A DNA stretch of 64,000 nt, from NCBI GenBank assembly GCA_947646585.1, contig CANSHD010000001.1, positions 62,001 to 126,000 on the forward strand, given 5' to 3'. The notes under the pieces were generated by a model. That model ran no database searches, had not been told where the DNA came from, and worked only from the letters and a program-made list of their open reading frames with translations. The position numbers were made by a program, and so were the translations under genes. The DNA comes from an uncultured Alphaproteobacteria bacterium. GTDB taxonomy: Bacteria > Pseudomonadota > Alphaproteobacteria > Rs-D84. This document shows positions 33,195 to 41,845 of this stretch, one piece after another (the stretch's first letter is position 1; each line of letters begins with the position of its first letter).

Positions 33195-33488
33195 ATGGCG
33201 TTTAGCAAGCAGCAATTGCGTAAATTTGCAGACCTGATACGAATTGAAATCCCGGACGACAAGCTGGAGGAAATGAACATCGACTCTGTCGTGGAATGGC
33301 TGGATAAATTACAGAAAATCGACACCACCGGCGTAGAGCCCATGATATCCCCGGCGGAGCATGCGATGCCGCGCCGCACGGATGCGGTCACCGACGGAAA
33401 TATCCGTGACGCGGTTCTGGCGAACGCCCCGGACAAGTCGGGCGTCAGCCGCGGTTATTTTGCCGTGCCAAAGGTTATGGAGGAATAA
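33195..33488 (+). CDS. gatC: Asp/Glu-tRNA amidotransferase subunit C
   Basis: GatC wraps around GatA and helps assemble the GatCAB complex, which converts Glu-tRNA(Gln) or Asp-tRNA(Asn) to the amide form. The 97-residue protein has FADLIRIEIPDDKLEEM in its first third, a VVEWLDKLQKIDTTGVEPM segment and the C-terminal GVSRGYFAVPKVMEE, as relatives do. AGGATAAAAC precedes the ATG. It opens an operon gatC-unknown-gatA-gatB-miaB. Confidence 0.92.
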   Translation: MAFSKQQLRKFADLIRIEIPDDKLEEMNIDSVVEWLDKLQKIDTTGVEPMISPAEHAMPRRTDAVTDGNIRDAVLANAPDKSGVSRGYFAVPKVMEE

Positions 33489-33492
33489 TCGC

Positions 33493-33930
33493 ATGCCCGA
33501 TAAAAAAAATGATATTAGCGTTTGCCTTGCCAATTATGATGCATACGAAGAGTTGCCAACACATACGGAATTATTGGGAAAAATATCGGCGGACGCGGCG
33601 AACGAGTTTTTATCAGTGTTGTCCGCGGAACATCCCGCCGACAATGCATGTATAAAAACGCTAAGCGCGGAATACACAGATTCTGTTACATTTGGCCACA
33701 TGCCCGGCCAATGCCGTTATCGCAAACTGGAACTGCGCGACATGTGGTGGCTAAACGATAATTGTATATTGCCATGCGCCCCAAACAAACGCCCGGACAT
33801 AAGCTATGAACAAAGGATGCGCATATGTGCCCGCAATTTGCGTAAAGGAAAATGTTGCGATACATTTATACGCCAAGCGCTTGGCGCCGCATTGTTTCCA
33901 AAACTTTATAAAAACGAAAAACAAAGATAG
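33493..33930 (+). CDS. Unknown protein inside the gat operon
   Basis: The 145-residue protein starts MPDKKNDISVCLANYDAYEE. GGAGG lies just before the ATG at 33493, overlapping the gatC stop. Its C-terminal half has several Cys (DNCILPCAPNKRPD, GKCCDTF) and a basic tail. It has no signal peptide or membrane helix. I do not recognise it; the position between gatC and gatA suggests coexpression with translation genes, not a proven role. The frame upstream of 33493 overlaps gatC and is not counted. Confidence 0.65.
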   Translation: MPDKKNDISVCLANYDAYEELPTHTELLGKISADAANEFLSVLSAEHPADNACIKTLSAEYTDSVTFGHMPGQCRYRKLELRDMWWLNDNCILPCAPNKRPDISYEQRMRICARNLRKGKCCDTFIRQALGAALFPKLYKNEKQR

Positions 33931-33944
33931 GAAGTGGTATAACA

Positions 33945-35411
33945 ATGATTGATTTAACGATTACCCAGGCTTTGGAAAAATTGAAATCGCGCGAGATAAG
34001 CGCGACCGAATTAACACGCGCATATCTGGACCGCATTGAAAAATACGGCGCCGATTTGAACTGCTATATCACCGTCACGCCAGAGCGCGCGGTTGCCGAC
34101 GCGGCGGCGTCCGACGCACGCTATGCGGCGAACGGCGCCCTGCCCCTGGACGGGATTCCGATTGGAATGAAGGACTTGTTCGCCACGCGCGGCATACGCA
34201 CAACGGCGGCGTCACGCATGCTGGAAAACTTTATCCCGGAATACGAATCCACCGTGTCCCAGAAATTTATCGACGCCGGAACGGTGTTGCTGGGTAAAAC
34301 AAATCTGGACGAATTCGCCATGGGCACGTTCAGCAAGACCAGCTATTTCGGCGCGCCCGTCAATCCGTGGCAGATGGAAAAGCGTTTAACTGCCGGCGGC
34401 TCGTCCGGCGGTGCAACATCCGCAATCGCGTCCGGCCTGGCCATTGGCGGCACGGGAACGGACACCGGCGGTTCAATCCGTTTTCCGGCGGCGATAACAG
34501 GCCTGGTCGGGATGAAGCCGACTTACGGTCTGTGCTCGCGCTGGGGATGCGTTGCGTTCGCATCCAGTCTGGATACGCCGGGCCCAATTGCACGCACGGT
34601 GGACGACGCCGCATTGCTGCTGTCGGCGATGGCCGGTCACGACCCAAAAGAATCAACCAGCGCGAACGCCGAATTTCATGCACATAGCGCCGTTTCGCCA
34701 ATTCTGGGCGACAACAGGAAATTACGCGTCGGCGTGATAAAGGAGTTTGCGAATGTGGAAATATCCGCGGACATGAAACGCATATTTGAGACCCGCATCG
34801 CCGACTTAAAATCAATGGGCGCCGAAATAGTCGAAGTCTCCATTCCGAATATCTTGGACGCACTGGCGGCGTATTACATCATCGCCCCGGCCGAGGCATC
34901 GTCAAACCTGGCGCGGTATGACGGAATGAAATACGGTCTGCGCGTTGACGGCGTCGATTTGATAGACACGTACAAGAAAACGCGCGCCGCGGGATTCGGC
35001 GACGAGGTAAAGCGCCGCATGATTATCGGCACCGCCGTGCTTAGCAGCGAATCGTACGACGTATATTTCATGCAGGCCGCGCGCGTTCGCAGAATGATAG
35101 CGGACAGCTTTGCCACCGCATTCGGGCAGTGCGACCTGATTGTATGCCCGTCATCCGCTGGAACGGCGATGCCGCTGGCGTCCGACCTGTCGCCGCTGGA
35201 ATACTATGCGTTGGATTTGTTCACCGTTGCAATGAACCTGGCCGGTGTGCCGGCGTGCAGCGTACCGGCGGAACTTGCCGAAAACGGCCTGCCGCTGGGT
35301 CTGCAGGTTGTTGGTCCGCGCTTTGCCGACATGCGCGTTCTGCAGCTGGCAAAGCATATAGAGACCGCCGCAGGCATTGACAATCGTCCGACAAAGATAA
35401 TGGGGAAATAA
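33945..35411 (+). CDS. gatA: Asp/Glu-tRNA amidotransferase subunit A
   Basis: GatA is the amidase that frees ammonia from glutamine and feeds it to GatB. The 488-residue protein shows the amidase signature with the Ser-cisSer-Lys triad: Lys in GIPIGMKDLF near 75, the first Ser in GGSSGGATSA near 152 and the second in GTDTGGSIRFPAA near 176. Length and order fit. ATAGGAAG precedes the ATG. It follows the unknown gene by 14 bp; gatB comes 159 bp later with a tRNA gene on the opposite strand in between. Confidence 0.96.
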   Translation: MIDLTITQALEKLKSREISATELTRAYLDRIEKYGADLNCYITVTPERAVADAAASDARYAANGALPLDGIPIGMKDLFATRGIRTTAASRMLENFIPEYESTVSQKFIDAGTVLLGKTNLDEFAMGTFSKTSYFGAPVNPWQMEKRLTAGGSSGGATSAIASGLAIGGTGTDTGGSIRFPAAITGLVGMKPTYGLCSRWGCVAFASSLDTPGPIARTVDDAALLLSAMAGHDPKESTSANAEFHAHSAVSPILGDNRKLRVGVIKEFANVEISADMKRIFETRIADLKSMGAEIVEVSIPNILDALAAYYIIAPAEASSNLARYDGMKYGLRVDGVDLIDTYKKTRAAGFGDEVKRRMIIGTAVLSSESYDVYFMQAARVRRMIADSFATAFGQCDLIVCPSSAGTAMPLASDLSPLEYYALDLFTVAMNLAGVPACSVPAELAENGLPLGLQVVGPRFADMRVLQLAKHIETAAGIDNRPTKIMGK

Positions 35412-35440
35412 AAAAATGACCGCAGCCATTAAAAATAATC

Positions 35441-35516
35441 TGGTGGCTAGGGACGGAATCGAACCGCCGACACAGGGATTTTCAGTCCCTTGCTCTACCA
35501 ACTGAGCTACCTAGCC
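35441..35516 (-). tRNA. tRNA-Phe (GAA)
   Basis: The minus strand folds into a complete cloverleaf with acceptor GGCTAGG/CCTAGCC, D-arm GCTCAGTTGGTAGAGC, anticodon arm GGGACTGAAAATCCC (GAA at 35481-35483), T-arm with GGTTCGATTCC and an encoded CCA. It lies antisense between gatA and gatB. Confidence 0.98.
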
Positions 35517-35528
35517 AACGCGAGACGC

Positions 35529-35557
35529 ATAATAAGATACCTAATACAAAAAAGCAA
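35529..35557 (-). promoter_or_regulatory. Promoter of tRNA-Phe
   Basis: On the minus strand TTGCTT and TATTAT have a 17-base spacer, 12 bp before the tRNA. The -35 box overlaps the ribosome site of gatB on the other strand. Confidence 0.65.
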
Positions 35558-35570
35558 GGAAAAAGAAAAA

Positions 35571-37094
35571 ATGTTTACAATAAAGGGCAAAACGACTGAC
35601 TGGGAACTGGTTATCGGCTTGGAAACACATATAGAAGTACTGTCCAATTCCAAATTGTTCAGCGGGGCTTCCGCCGATTATAATCCGACGATTGCCCCCA
35701 ACACCCAGGTATCGATGGTTGACTGCGCTATGCCGGGAATGCTGCCGGTGCTGAACGAATACTGCGTGGAACAGGCGATAAAAATGGGCCTGGGGCTGAA
35801 TGCCGAAATCTCAAGACACAGCACCTTTGCGCGTAAACAGTATTTCTATCCCGACCTGCCCCAGGGATACCAGATATCACAGCCGGCGGACCGCCCGCCC
35901 GTTGTCGGCCGTGGATGGGTTGAAATTATGTCGGACGACGGCAAACCCAAAAAAATATTTATAGAGCGCGCGCATCTGGAACAGGACGCGGGAAAATTAA
36001 AACACGACGTCCATCCGACAAAATCCTTTGCAGACTATAACCGCACGGGTGTCGCACTGCTGGAAATCGTAACGTTTTTGGACGTCAAGAATCCGGAAAA
36101 CAATTCATATATATCGTCGCCCGACGAGGCTGAGCGCTATCTGCGCGAAATACGCGAAATAGCGCGCGCACTGGGCGTGTCCAAGGCCAACATGGAGGAA
36201 GGCTCCATGCGCGCCGACGTGAACGTATCGGTGCGCCCCGTGGGTTCCACAGAATTCCGCACGCGCACGGAAACCAAAAACATGGTTTCGTTCAAATTCA
36301 TCAAATCGGCCATTGAATACGAGGCGCGCCGCCAGATAGAACTGTACGAATCGGGCGCCACCGTGTCCCAGGACACGATGCGCTATTCCCAAAGCGACGG
36401 CACTACATCCGTAATGCGCAGCAAGGAAGACGCGCTGGATTATCGTTATTTCCCGGACCCGGATTTGCTGGAACTGGTAATTGACGACGAAACGATTGAA
36501 CGCGTGCGCCGTACAATGCCGGAATTGCCGGCGGCGACCCGCGCCCGCTATACCGGCGAACTGGGGCTGGCGGAATACGACGCCGCAAGACTTACCGAAA
36601 GCACCGACATATCACGCTGGTTCGACGCGGCCGTGGGCGACAAAAAATCACGCGCAAAATCGATTGCAAACTGGATGATATCCGAACTGTTTGCGCACCC
36701 GGAAAACTGGGATGTCAAAAACGCCGTGGATACAGCTGAGAGCGGAGCACCGCGGATTATCACACCGGCGAATCTGGCCGAATTGGTCGATATGATTTCT
36801 GAAAAGTCAATCAATGGGAAACAGGCAAAAGAAATATTTATAAAAATGCTGGACGGGGAAACCGGCACCCCGCGCGAGATTGCCAAAAAGTTCGGCATGG
36901 AGCAAATCACCGACACGTCCGCCATCGAAAAGGCTGTTGACGACGTAATCGCCGCCAACCCGGCCCAGGTGGAACAGTACCGCAGCGGCAAAACGGGTTT
37001 GCTCGGATTCTTTGTCGGCAATGTCATGAAGGCGACCGGCGGCAAGGCGAATCCGGCGGTTGTAAACGAACTGCTGCGCGCGAAACTGGCGTAA
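35571..37094 (+). CDS. gatB: Asp/Glu-tRNA amidotransferase subunit B
   Basis: GatB binds the mischarged tRNA and activates its acyl group with ATP. The 507-residue protein has the family start (WELVIGLETHIEVLSNSKLF near 10-30), QIT-like ARKQYFYPDLPQGYQIS near 85-100, the ERAHLEQDAGKL motif near 135 and the C-terminal YqeY-like domain ending GLLGFFVGNVMKATGGKANP. I chose the ATG at 35571, with AAGGA upstream; the frame to 35490 runs through the antisense tRNA. miaB follows 25 bp later. Confidence 0.96.
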   Translation: MFTIKGKTTDWELVIGLETHIEVLSNSKLFSGASADYNPTIAPNTQVSMVDCAMPGMLPVLNEYCVEQAIKMGLGLNAEISRHSTFARKQYFYPDLPQGYQISQPADRPPVVGRGWVEIMSDDGKPKKIFIERAHLEQDAGKLKHDVHPTKSFADYNRTGVALLEIVTFLDVKNPENNSYISSPDEAERYLREIREIARALGVSKANMEEGSMRADVNVSVRPVGSTEFRTRTETKNMVSFKFIKSAIEYEARRQIELYESGATVSQDTMRYSQSDGTTSVMRSKEDALDYRYFPDPDLLELVIDDETIERVRRTMPELPAATRARYTGELGLAEYDAARLTESTDISRWFDAAVGDKKSRAKSIANWMISELFAHPENWDVKNAVDTAESGAPRIITPANLAELVDMISEKSINGKQAKEIFIKMLDGETGTPREIAKKFGMEQITDTSAIEKAVDDVIAANPAQVEQYRSGKTGLLGFFVGNVMKATGGKANPAVVNELLRAKLA

Positions 37095-37119
37095 CAAAAC
37101 ACAACCGGGCGAACGGGAT

Positions 37120-38418
37120 ATGAAAAAGTTTTTTATAAAAACATTCGGATGCCAGATGAACGTCTATGACGGCCAGCGTATTGCGGCGATGCTGGCCGCG
37201 CGCGAAATGACGGAAACAGACGACGTATCTGATGCGGACATAATAATTTTAAACACATGCGCCGTCCGCGCCAAGGCCACCGACAAGGTGTTTTCCGCCC
37301 TGGGGCGCATTCGTCGCGCAAAAAAGCCCGACGCGCTGTTCGGAATTGTCGGCTGCGTCGCACGCGAGGCCGGTGCCGACGCCTTTCGCAGGATACCGGA
37401 ATTGAATTTTGTTTTGGGCCCGCAGAGCTATCACAAACTGCCGGCGCTGTTGGAAAATCCCGACAGCAAATTATTAAACATAGATTTGGGCGGCCTGGAA
37501 AAATTCGATGAAATGCCGCGCATGTCAGTATCCCCCGCCGTCGCGTATATTCCCATACAGGAAGGCTGCAACCACTGTTGCACTTACTGCATCGTTCCGT
37601 ACACGCGCGGCCGTGAAATATCGCGCCCATATGCGGACGTGGTTCGCGACTGTGTGCACGCCGCAGAGACCGGCGCCATAGAGATATGTTTTCTTGGGCA
37701 AAACGTTAACGGATACCAATATACGGACGACGAGGGCCACGCTTTCAGACTGTCCGATTTAATCCGCGCGGCCGCCCCCCTGCCCGGCGTGCGCCGCATA
37801 CGGTTTACATCCAGCTATCCGACGGAAATGACGGACGACCTGATAGACATGTTCCGGACAGAACCGAAACTGCTCCCCTTTCTAAACATGCCTATACAAA
37901 GCGGCAGCCCGAATGTATTGACAAGAATGAACCGGCCGTACGAGCTAAATCTATATATAGATATAATTGACAAATTACGACGCGCCCGCCCCGACATACA
38001 AATCTCCAGCGACTTTATCGTCGGCTTCCCCGGCGAAACGGACGCGGACTTTGAACAAACGATGGAAATCGCAAAGCGGATAAAATACATAAATTCTTAT
38101 TCGTTCAAATATTCGCCGCGCCCGCATACCGCCGCCGCCGTAATGCCGGACCAGATTCAGGAAACCGTCAAGGCCACACGCCTGGCAAAACTGGACGCGG
38201 CATTGAATGAGATTCAGCGCGAATTTAACGAAAGCTGTATCAATCGCGAAATGGACTGTCTGTGCGAGGGGCCCGACAAGACCGGCCGCCATCTGGTATA
38301 CCGCACACCGTACATGCAGCAGTGCATCGTCGCCGCTGCACCGCACGCGCCCGCAATCGCGCGCATACGCATAACCGCGGCAAACAAGGCGTCGCTGCGC
38401 GGCGAATTTGTCGGTTAA
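37120..38418 (+). CDS. miaB: tRNA methylthiotransferase MiaB
   Basis: MiaB is a radical-SAM enzyme that adds a methylthio group to N6-isopentenyladenosine 37 of tRNAs. The 432-residue protein has the N-terminal MTTase domain with three cluster Cys (FGCQMN near 11, NTCAVR near 46, GCVAREAG near 80), the radical-SAM loop CNHCCTYC near 149-156 and a C-terminal TRAM domain. RimO and MtaB relatives are possible, but QMNVYDG and CNHCCTYCIVPYTRGRE are MiaB-like. It ends the gat operon and overlaps the next, opposed gene by 4 bp. Confidence 0.94.
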   Translation: MKKFFIKTFGCQMNVYDGQRIAAMLAAREMTETDDVSDADIIILNTCAVRAKATDKVFSALGRIRRAKKPDALFGIVGCVAREAGADAFRRIPELNFVLGPQSYHKLPALLENPDSKLLNIDLGGLEKFDEMPRMSVSPAVAYIPIQEGCNHCCTYCIVPYTRGREISRPYADVVRDCVHAAETGAIEICFLGQNVNGYQYTDDEGHAFRLSDLIRAAAPLPGVRRIRFTSSYPTEMTDDLIDMFRTEPKLLPFLNMPIQSGSPNVLTRMNRPYELNLYIDIIDKLRRARPDIQISSDFIVGFPGETDADFEQTMEIAKRIKYINSYSFKYSPRPHTAAAVMPDQIQETVKATRLAKLDAALNEIQREFNESCINREMDCLCEGPDKTGRHLVYRTPYMQQCIVAAAPHAPAIARIRITAANKASLRGEFVG

Positions 38419-39980
38419 AATTCTATCTTAACGGAAAAAGAAAACATGCCGGCACAACCGTTGTCGGCATGAATTATATCCACCGCCACGTCGCCGCCAA
38501 TCATGTCATCGGGCGAATAAAAACCGACGGACGCGCCGGCCCTGGTATCTTGGCGCGAATTTAATCCGCCGCCCATTTTGAATTTATACGTTCCCGTTTC
38601 ACCCCGCCATGACAGAACCGCATCAACACCCGCACGAATAGAGGTCCGGTCCCGGCGTGCATCCAATATATGCGTCCCGTGATATTCCGCCCCGGCATAT
38701 GGCGTAAAAATCCCCAGCACAAATCCGATATCCGCCACACCATACACGGACACGACGCGCACATTATCACGAATGCGCCCCGCATCAAAAACATACGGAA
38801 CATTGAAATCGCCATACGTCGCACCAACCACACCGCGCGCCCACATCCGGTCGGCGTCATAGACGGCATGAATTTTACCGCCGAACATCTGCGCGCTGAA
38901 CGCGTTTATTTCATCATCCGATTCCGCCATGGCCCCGTACAGTGAAGCCCCGAATGAAAATCCGGAGCGCGACGGCGCGCCAATATCAATCGACAGACCA
39001 TATATGTCATAATCGGAATCGGCGATATAAAACGGCCGGCCGGCGACAGTCCATGCGGACGACGCCATATCGTTGACCGCAACACCGTCGGTCATAAAAC
39101 GGTCCATAATACGAATAGGCCGCCCCAGTATTCCGGGATTAAAAACAACACTGCGCAACATTATGGAGTGCAGTTCCGACAAACTTGCGGCCGCATCCAG
39201 GCGACGCAACAGCGCATCATCCGGCCTCTCTTCGCGGACAATATTCAAAAACACTCCGCGCCGGTCGCCCAGAATTTTATAGTAATCAGTTTCGCGCACG
39301 GTTGTTATATACAGGTCGTTGTTTTCAACTTTCGCGGCATACGCGTACAGCTCGCCCGGCGACGGCGCATCGACAACAATATCGGCGTCACCCGACACAT
39401 TGTGCATCAGGGCCATGCCATCTTGCATTGCATACTGTTCCGACAGGCGCAGCGTGACGACACCGTCCAAAACAATTTGTGACGCGGCGCCCGCCGCATA
39501 CGGCATCGCCGAATCGGAAAACACGACGTCGCTGTCACGCAGCACCAATGTTCCGGCACCCATGCCAAGCGCGAACAAATCGCCCCACCGCGCATCCCGT
39601 ACGCCGTCGGCCAGAACGACATACGGCGCATCCGCGTCAAGAAACGTTATATCCGCGGCGCTGCGGACAACCTGCGTCATTTCGGCCCCGTCGCCCAAAT
39701 GTATGCGCCCGTAAACCTCGCCGGAATTTTGTATATGAAAATCACAGTCGTCACACACGTAAATATCGCCGAACACGGTCGCCATGTTTTGCATTTTAAT
39801 AGACGCATCGACATGCACGCCGTCCGATTGCACCGTGACACCGGGCGCCAGAAAAGTGTCCCGGATTAAATGCAGTTCACCGCCATACACGTCCGCGCCG
39901 ACATAATCGGCCAATGACGCCGAATGCGGTTGCATTACAGCGCATATAAAAACGAACAAAGCGATTGCTTTTTCTCTCAT
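38415..39980 (-). CDS. Autotransporter-like outer-membrane protein
   Basis: The 521-residue protein has a signal peptide (MREKAIALFVFICAVMQPHS start) when the ATG at 39980 is used; an ATG at 39986 is close by. The middle part (about 25-270) has repeated short beta-strand patterns of the passenger type. The last 230 residues alternate hydrophobic and polar residues and end in FSVKIEF, with the final Phe of beta-barrel proteins. This fits a small autotransporter or surface barrel. It overlaps the end of miaB by 4 bp on the other strand. Passenger function is not evident. Confidence 0.7.
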   Translation of the reverse strand: MREKAIALFVFICAVMQPHSASLADYVGADVYGGELHLIRDTFLAPGVTVQSDGVHVDASIKMQNMATVFGDIYVCDDCDFHIQNSGEVYGRIHLGDGAEMTQVVRSAADITFLDADAPYVVLADGVRDARWGDLFALGMGAGTLVLRDSDVVFSDSAMPYAAGAASQIVLDGVVTLRLSEQYAMQDGMALMHNVSGDADIVVDAPSPGELYAYAAKVENNDLYITTVRETDYYKILGDRRGVFLNIVREERPDDALLRRLDAAASLSELHSIMLRSVVFNPGILGRPIRIMDRFMTDGVAVNDMASSAWTVAGRPFYIADSDYDIYGLSIDIGAPSRSGFSFGASLYGAMAESDDEINAFSAQMFGGKIHAVYDADRMWARGVVGATYGDFNVPYVFDAGRIRDNVRVVSVYGVADIGFVLGIFTPYAGAEYHGTHILDARRDRTSIRAGVDAVLSWRGETGTYKFKMGGGLNSRQDTRAGASVGFYSPDDMIGGDVAVDIIHADNGCAGMFSFSVKIEF

Positions 39981-40042
39981 CCCCATCAAGATTACAAGGT
40001 TATCAGATAGGATTGTATTCACAAAGAAAAAATATAAAAACA

Positions 40043-40065
40043 CGTCCCGGAAGAATCCGGGACGC
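40043..40065 (-). terminator. Terminator after the Cu/Zn-SOD-like lipoprotein gene
   Basis: CGTCCCGG-ATTCTT-CCGGGACG on the minus strand is followed by GTTTTTATATTTTTT. Confidence 0.8.
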
Positions 40066-40101
40066 ACAGACTATGAACTTAATTTACATACCGAACAGAT
40101 A

Positions 40102-40647
40102 TTACAGCATCATGCCGCGTTCAAACGTGCCCCATGCCGCCTTGTATCCGCCGTCACGTTCCAGATAAATTTTTGCGTTGTTCAGCTGGTTCGCCGTCAA
40201 TCCGCGGATGATAAAGGATTCTTCCAGGCGGCCGCGCTGTTCAACCTTCAGTTTCGGCAGGCTTATCGGCATGCTGGATTTGTCACAGCACATGCTGTCG
40301 TTGTTGCAGCTGCCGCACTGATAAATCTTTACGGTATAAGACACGCCCGGGCGCAGGTCTTTCAAATCGACATTCATTTTCAAGCCGCCGTCTGTTTCAA
40401 CAAACTTGATATAGCCCATTTTGGATTCGCCGCCGGCGCTGCTGCGGGTGTACATCTTGGCGGCAACGCGGTCGATGTCGCCGGTCGTTTCATAGCTCTG
40501 ATATACCACGACAGTCTCCTGCGCCGCAGCCGGCTTCATGTGACGGCGCGCTTTCTTCTGGCCGCACATTGTGCTGCAGCCGCTAAGCACGGCCGCCGCA
40601 CACAGCACTGACGTGAACATGAACATTTTTTTGATAAGTTTTTGCAT
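40102..40647 (-). CDS. Lipoprotein with a degenerate Cu/Zn superoxide dismutase-like domain
   Basis: The 181-residue protein has a lipoprotein signal with lipobox VLSGC at 20-24. The region KMGYIKFVETDGGLKMNVDL followed by LRPGVSYTVKIYQCGSC resembles the start of Cu/Zn SODs, where GLPPGxHGFHIHExGSC is normal. The copper-binding His residues are replaced by Tyr, Val and Lys, so no dismutase activity is expected. The later CNNDSMCCDKSS holds extra Cys. It is likely an outer-membrane or periplasm-facing lipoprotein. AGGAG lies 7 bases before the ATG. The SOD relation is by eye and needs a profile search. Confidence 0.6.
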   Translation of the reverse strand: MQKLIKKMFMFTSVLCAAAVLSGCSTMCGQKKARRHMKPAAAQETVVVYQSYETTGDIDRVAAKMYTRSSAGGESKMGYIKFVETDGGLKMNVDLKDLRPGVSYTVKIYQCGSCNNDSMCCDKSSMPISLPKLKVEQRGRLEESFIIRGLTANQLNNAKIYLERDGGYKAAWGTFERGMML

Positions 40648-40822
40648 ATAAGGTCTCCTTTTTCCTTGTGGTTACGAAAATCATTGTACAATATTTTTTT
40701 TACATTTTCGCCAGGTTTGAATTCCCAAAAAATCCCGGATTTCATGCACATAGCGCTCGCATATTATCCTATAACTATAATGCGTCCTTATTGGTAAAAT
40801 CCAGACACGGAGGAAATGAAAA

Positions 40823-41179
40823 ATGTATGAGCTAATACAAAATCTAATCGCGTTCAAATACGCATGCAAAATAAACCACTGGTCCACCAACAACTATTCT
40901 CAGCACCTGCTGTTCGACCGATTAACCGAGGACGTGGACACATGGGCGGACAGCCTTGCCGAAAGTTATTTCATGGCGCGCGACGAAAAGAAAGTGTTCA
41001 AGGCCGACATACTGGCGCCGAAAATGATAAGCCGCGATTTGGTAAAAATGTGCGAGCAGATAATATCACGCACCGAGGAACTGCAAGAAGACGACGATTT
41101 GGACGAAGGCACGAAATCCCTGCTGGGCGATATAGAGGCGGCGTTCCTTGGCAAAATCGCGTTGGCGCAACTGTCTTAA
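40823..41179 (+). CDS. Small helical ferritin-like protein (DUF5856-like)
   Basis: The 118-residue protein is almost all helical. IAFKYACKINHWSTNNYSQH (9-28) has the His-Trp-Ser/Thr and later His pattern seen in ferritin-like DUF5856 proteins, which share the HWxT-H spacing with Dps. Acidic residues follow (DRLTEDVDTWADSLAE). It could bind iron or act as a small scaffold; the relatives are poorly characterised and often phage-linked, though no other phage gene is near. GGAGG precedes the ATG and a terminator follows. Confidence 0.55.
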   Translation: MYELIQNLIAFKYACKINHWSTNNYSQHLLFDRLTEDVDTWADSLAESYFMARDEKKVFKADILAPKMISRDLVKMCEQIISRTEELQEDDDLDEGTKSLLGDIEAAFLGKIALAQLS

Positions 41180-41207
41180 AAAAAATCCCGCAACGCGGGA
41201 TTTTTTA
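41180..41207. terminator. Bidirectional terminator
   Basis: AAATCCCGC-AAC-GCGGGATTT with flanking A and T runs lies between two converging genes. Confidence 0.8.
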
Positions 41208-41639
41208 TTTCACATTCAGACGCCGCGCGCGGTCCAAAACAAACAGCCCCGGCGGCAAGGCAAAAAACAGCTGCAATATTAAGGCCGCCGCATAATTGCG
41301 CGGCGCGGCCATTATGTACTGGTGCGCGGTAATAACCGTACCCGATTCGATAATCGGCGCCACGAACGTCAGCGTGCCCGCCATTATCGCAACGCGTATA
41401 AACGGCATCGCGCGGCCGATATTGTGTTTTCTGACAAAGCGCGTAACCATCGGCCCCACGACAAAAAAGTCATACGTAAACGCGACGGCAAACATCAGCG
41501 GCACCACAACGGCAAAATGCCCCCATGTCAGCGCACCGTAAATCCACAGGTTCAGCGTCACCATACCGACAACCATCAAAGCCGCGTTCGGCACGGATGC
41601 AATCACCGCCTCTTTCAAATTTTGTGGAAACTTGTTCAT
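41205..41639 (-). CDS. Small integral membrane protein, unknown
   Basis: The 144-residue protein has four hydrophobic helices (about 13-33, 39-60, 78-96, 112-132) and a basic C-terminus. The general look resembles DUF2798-type proteins, but I cannot confirm it. AAGGGG precedes the ATG. A 12-bp stem hairpin followed by a T-run (41654-41701) lies directly before the ribosome site, which suggests attenuation of this gene. Function unknown. Confidence 0.65.
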   Translation of the reverse strand: MNKFPQNLKEAVIASVPNAALMVVGMVTLNLWIYGALTWGHFAVVVPLMFAVAFTYDFFVVGPMVTRFVRKHNIGRAMPFIRVAIMAGTLTFVAPIIESGTVITAHQYIMAAPRNYAAALILQLFFALPPGLFVLDRARRLNVK

Positions 41640-41653
41640 TTTTTATACCCCTT

Positions 41654-41701
41654 AAAAAAACACGCGCGGTGCAACTGGACTTATGTGCATGCACCGCGCG
41701 T
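41654..41701 (-). terminator. Attenuator-like hairpin before the small membrane protein gene
   Basis: ACGCGCGGTGCA and TGCACCGCGCGT form a perfect 12-bp stem with a 16-base loop, followed on the minus strand by GTTTTTTT. It ends only 14 bp before the ATG at 41639, so it lies inside the leader of that gene. Confidence 0.7.
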
Positions 41702-41766
41702 TGTATTTGTTTTCGTTAAAAATCCGGCGGGCATTATAATTTTTTTGCCGCCGCGCCGCAAGAGAA

Positions 41767-41800
41767 AAAACAAACCGCGGCCATCGCGCGGTTTGTTTTG
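41767..41800 (-). terminator. Terminator after the outer-membrane barrel gene
   Basis: AAACCGCG-CGATGGC-CGCGGTTT followed by GTTTTTTCTC on the minus strand. A perfect palindrome TGCCGCGGGG/CCCCGCGGCA (41818-41837) lies just before it. Confidence 0.7.
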
Positions 41801-41845
41801 GAAACACCGACAACCCTGCCGCGGGGCCCCGCGGCAAGACCGTCG

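Noticed and set aside
33157..33436. N-terminal extension of ruvX
   Set aside because: It is antisense to gatC, has no ribosome site and no related sequence in the RuvX family; the ATG at 33157 has AAAGGA.
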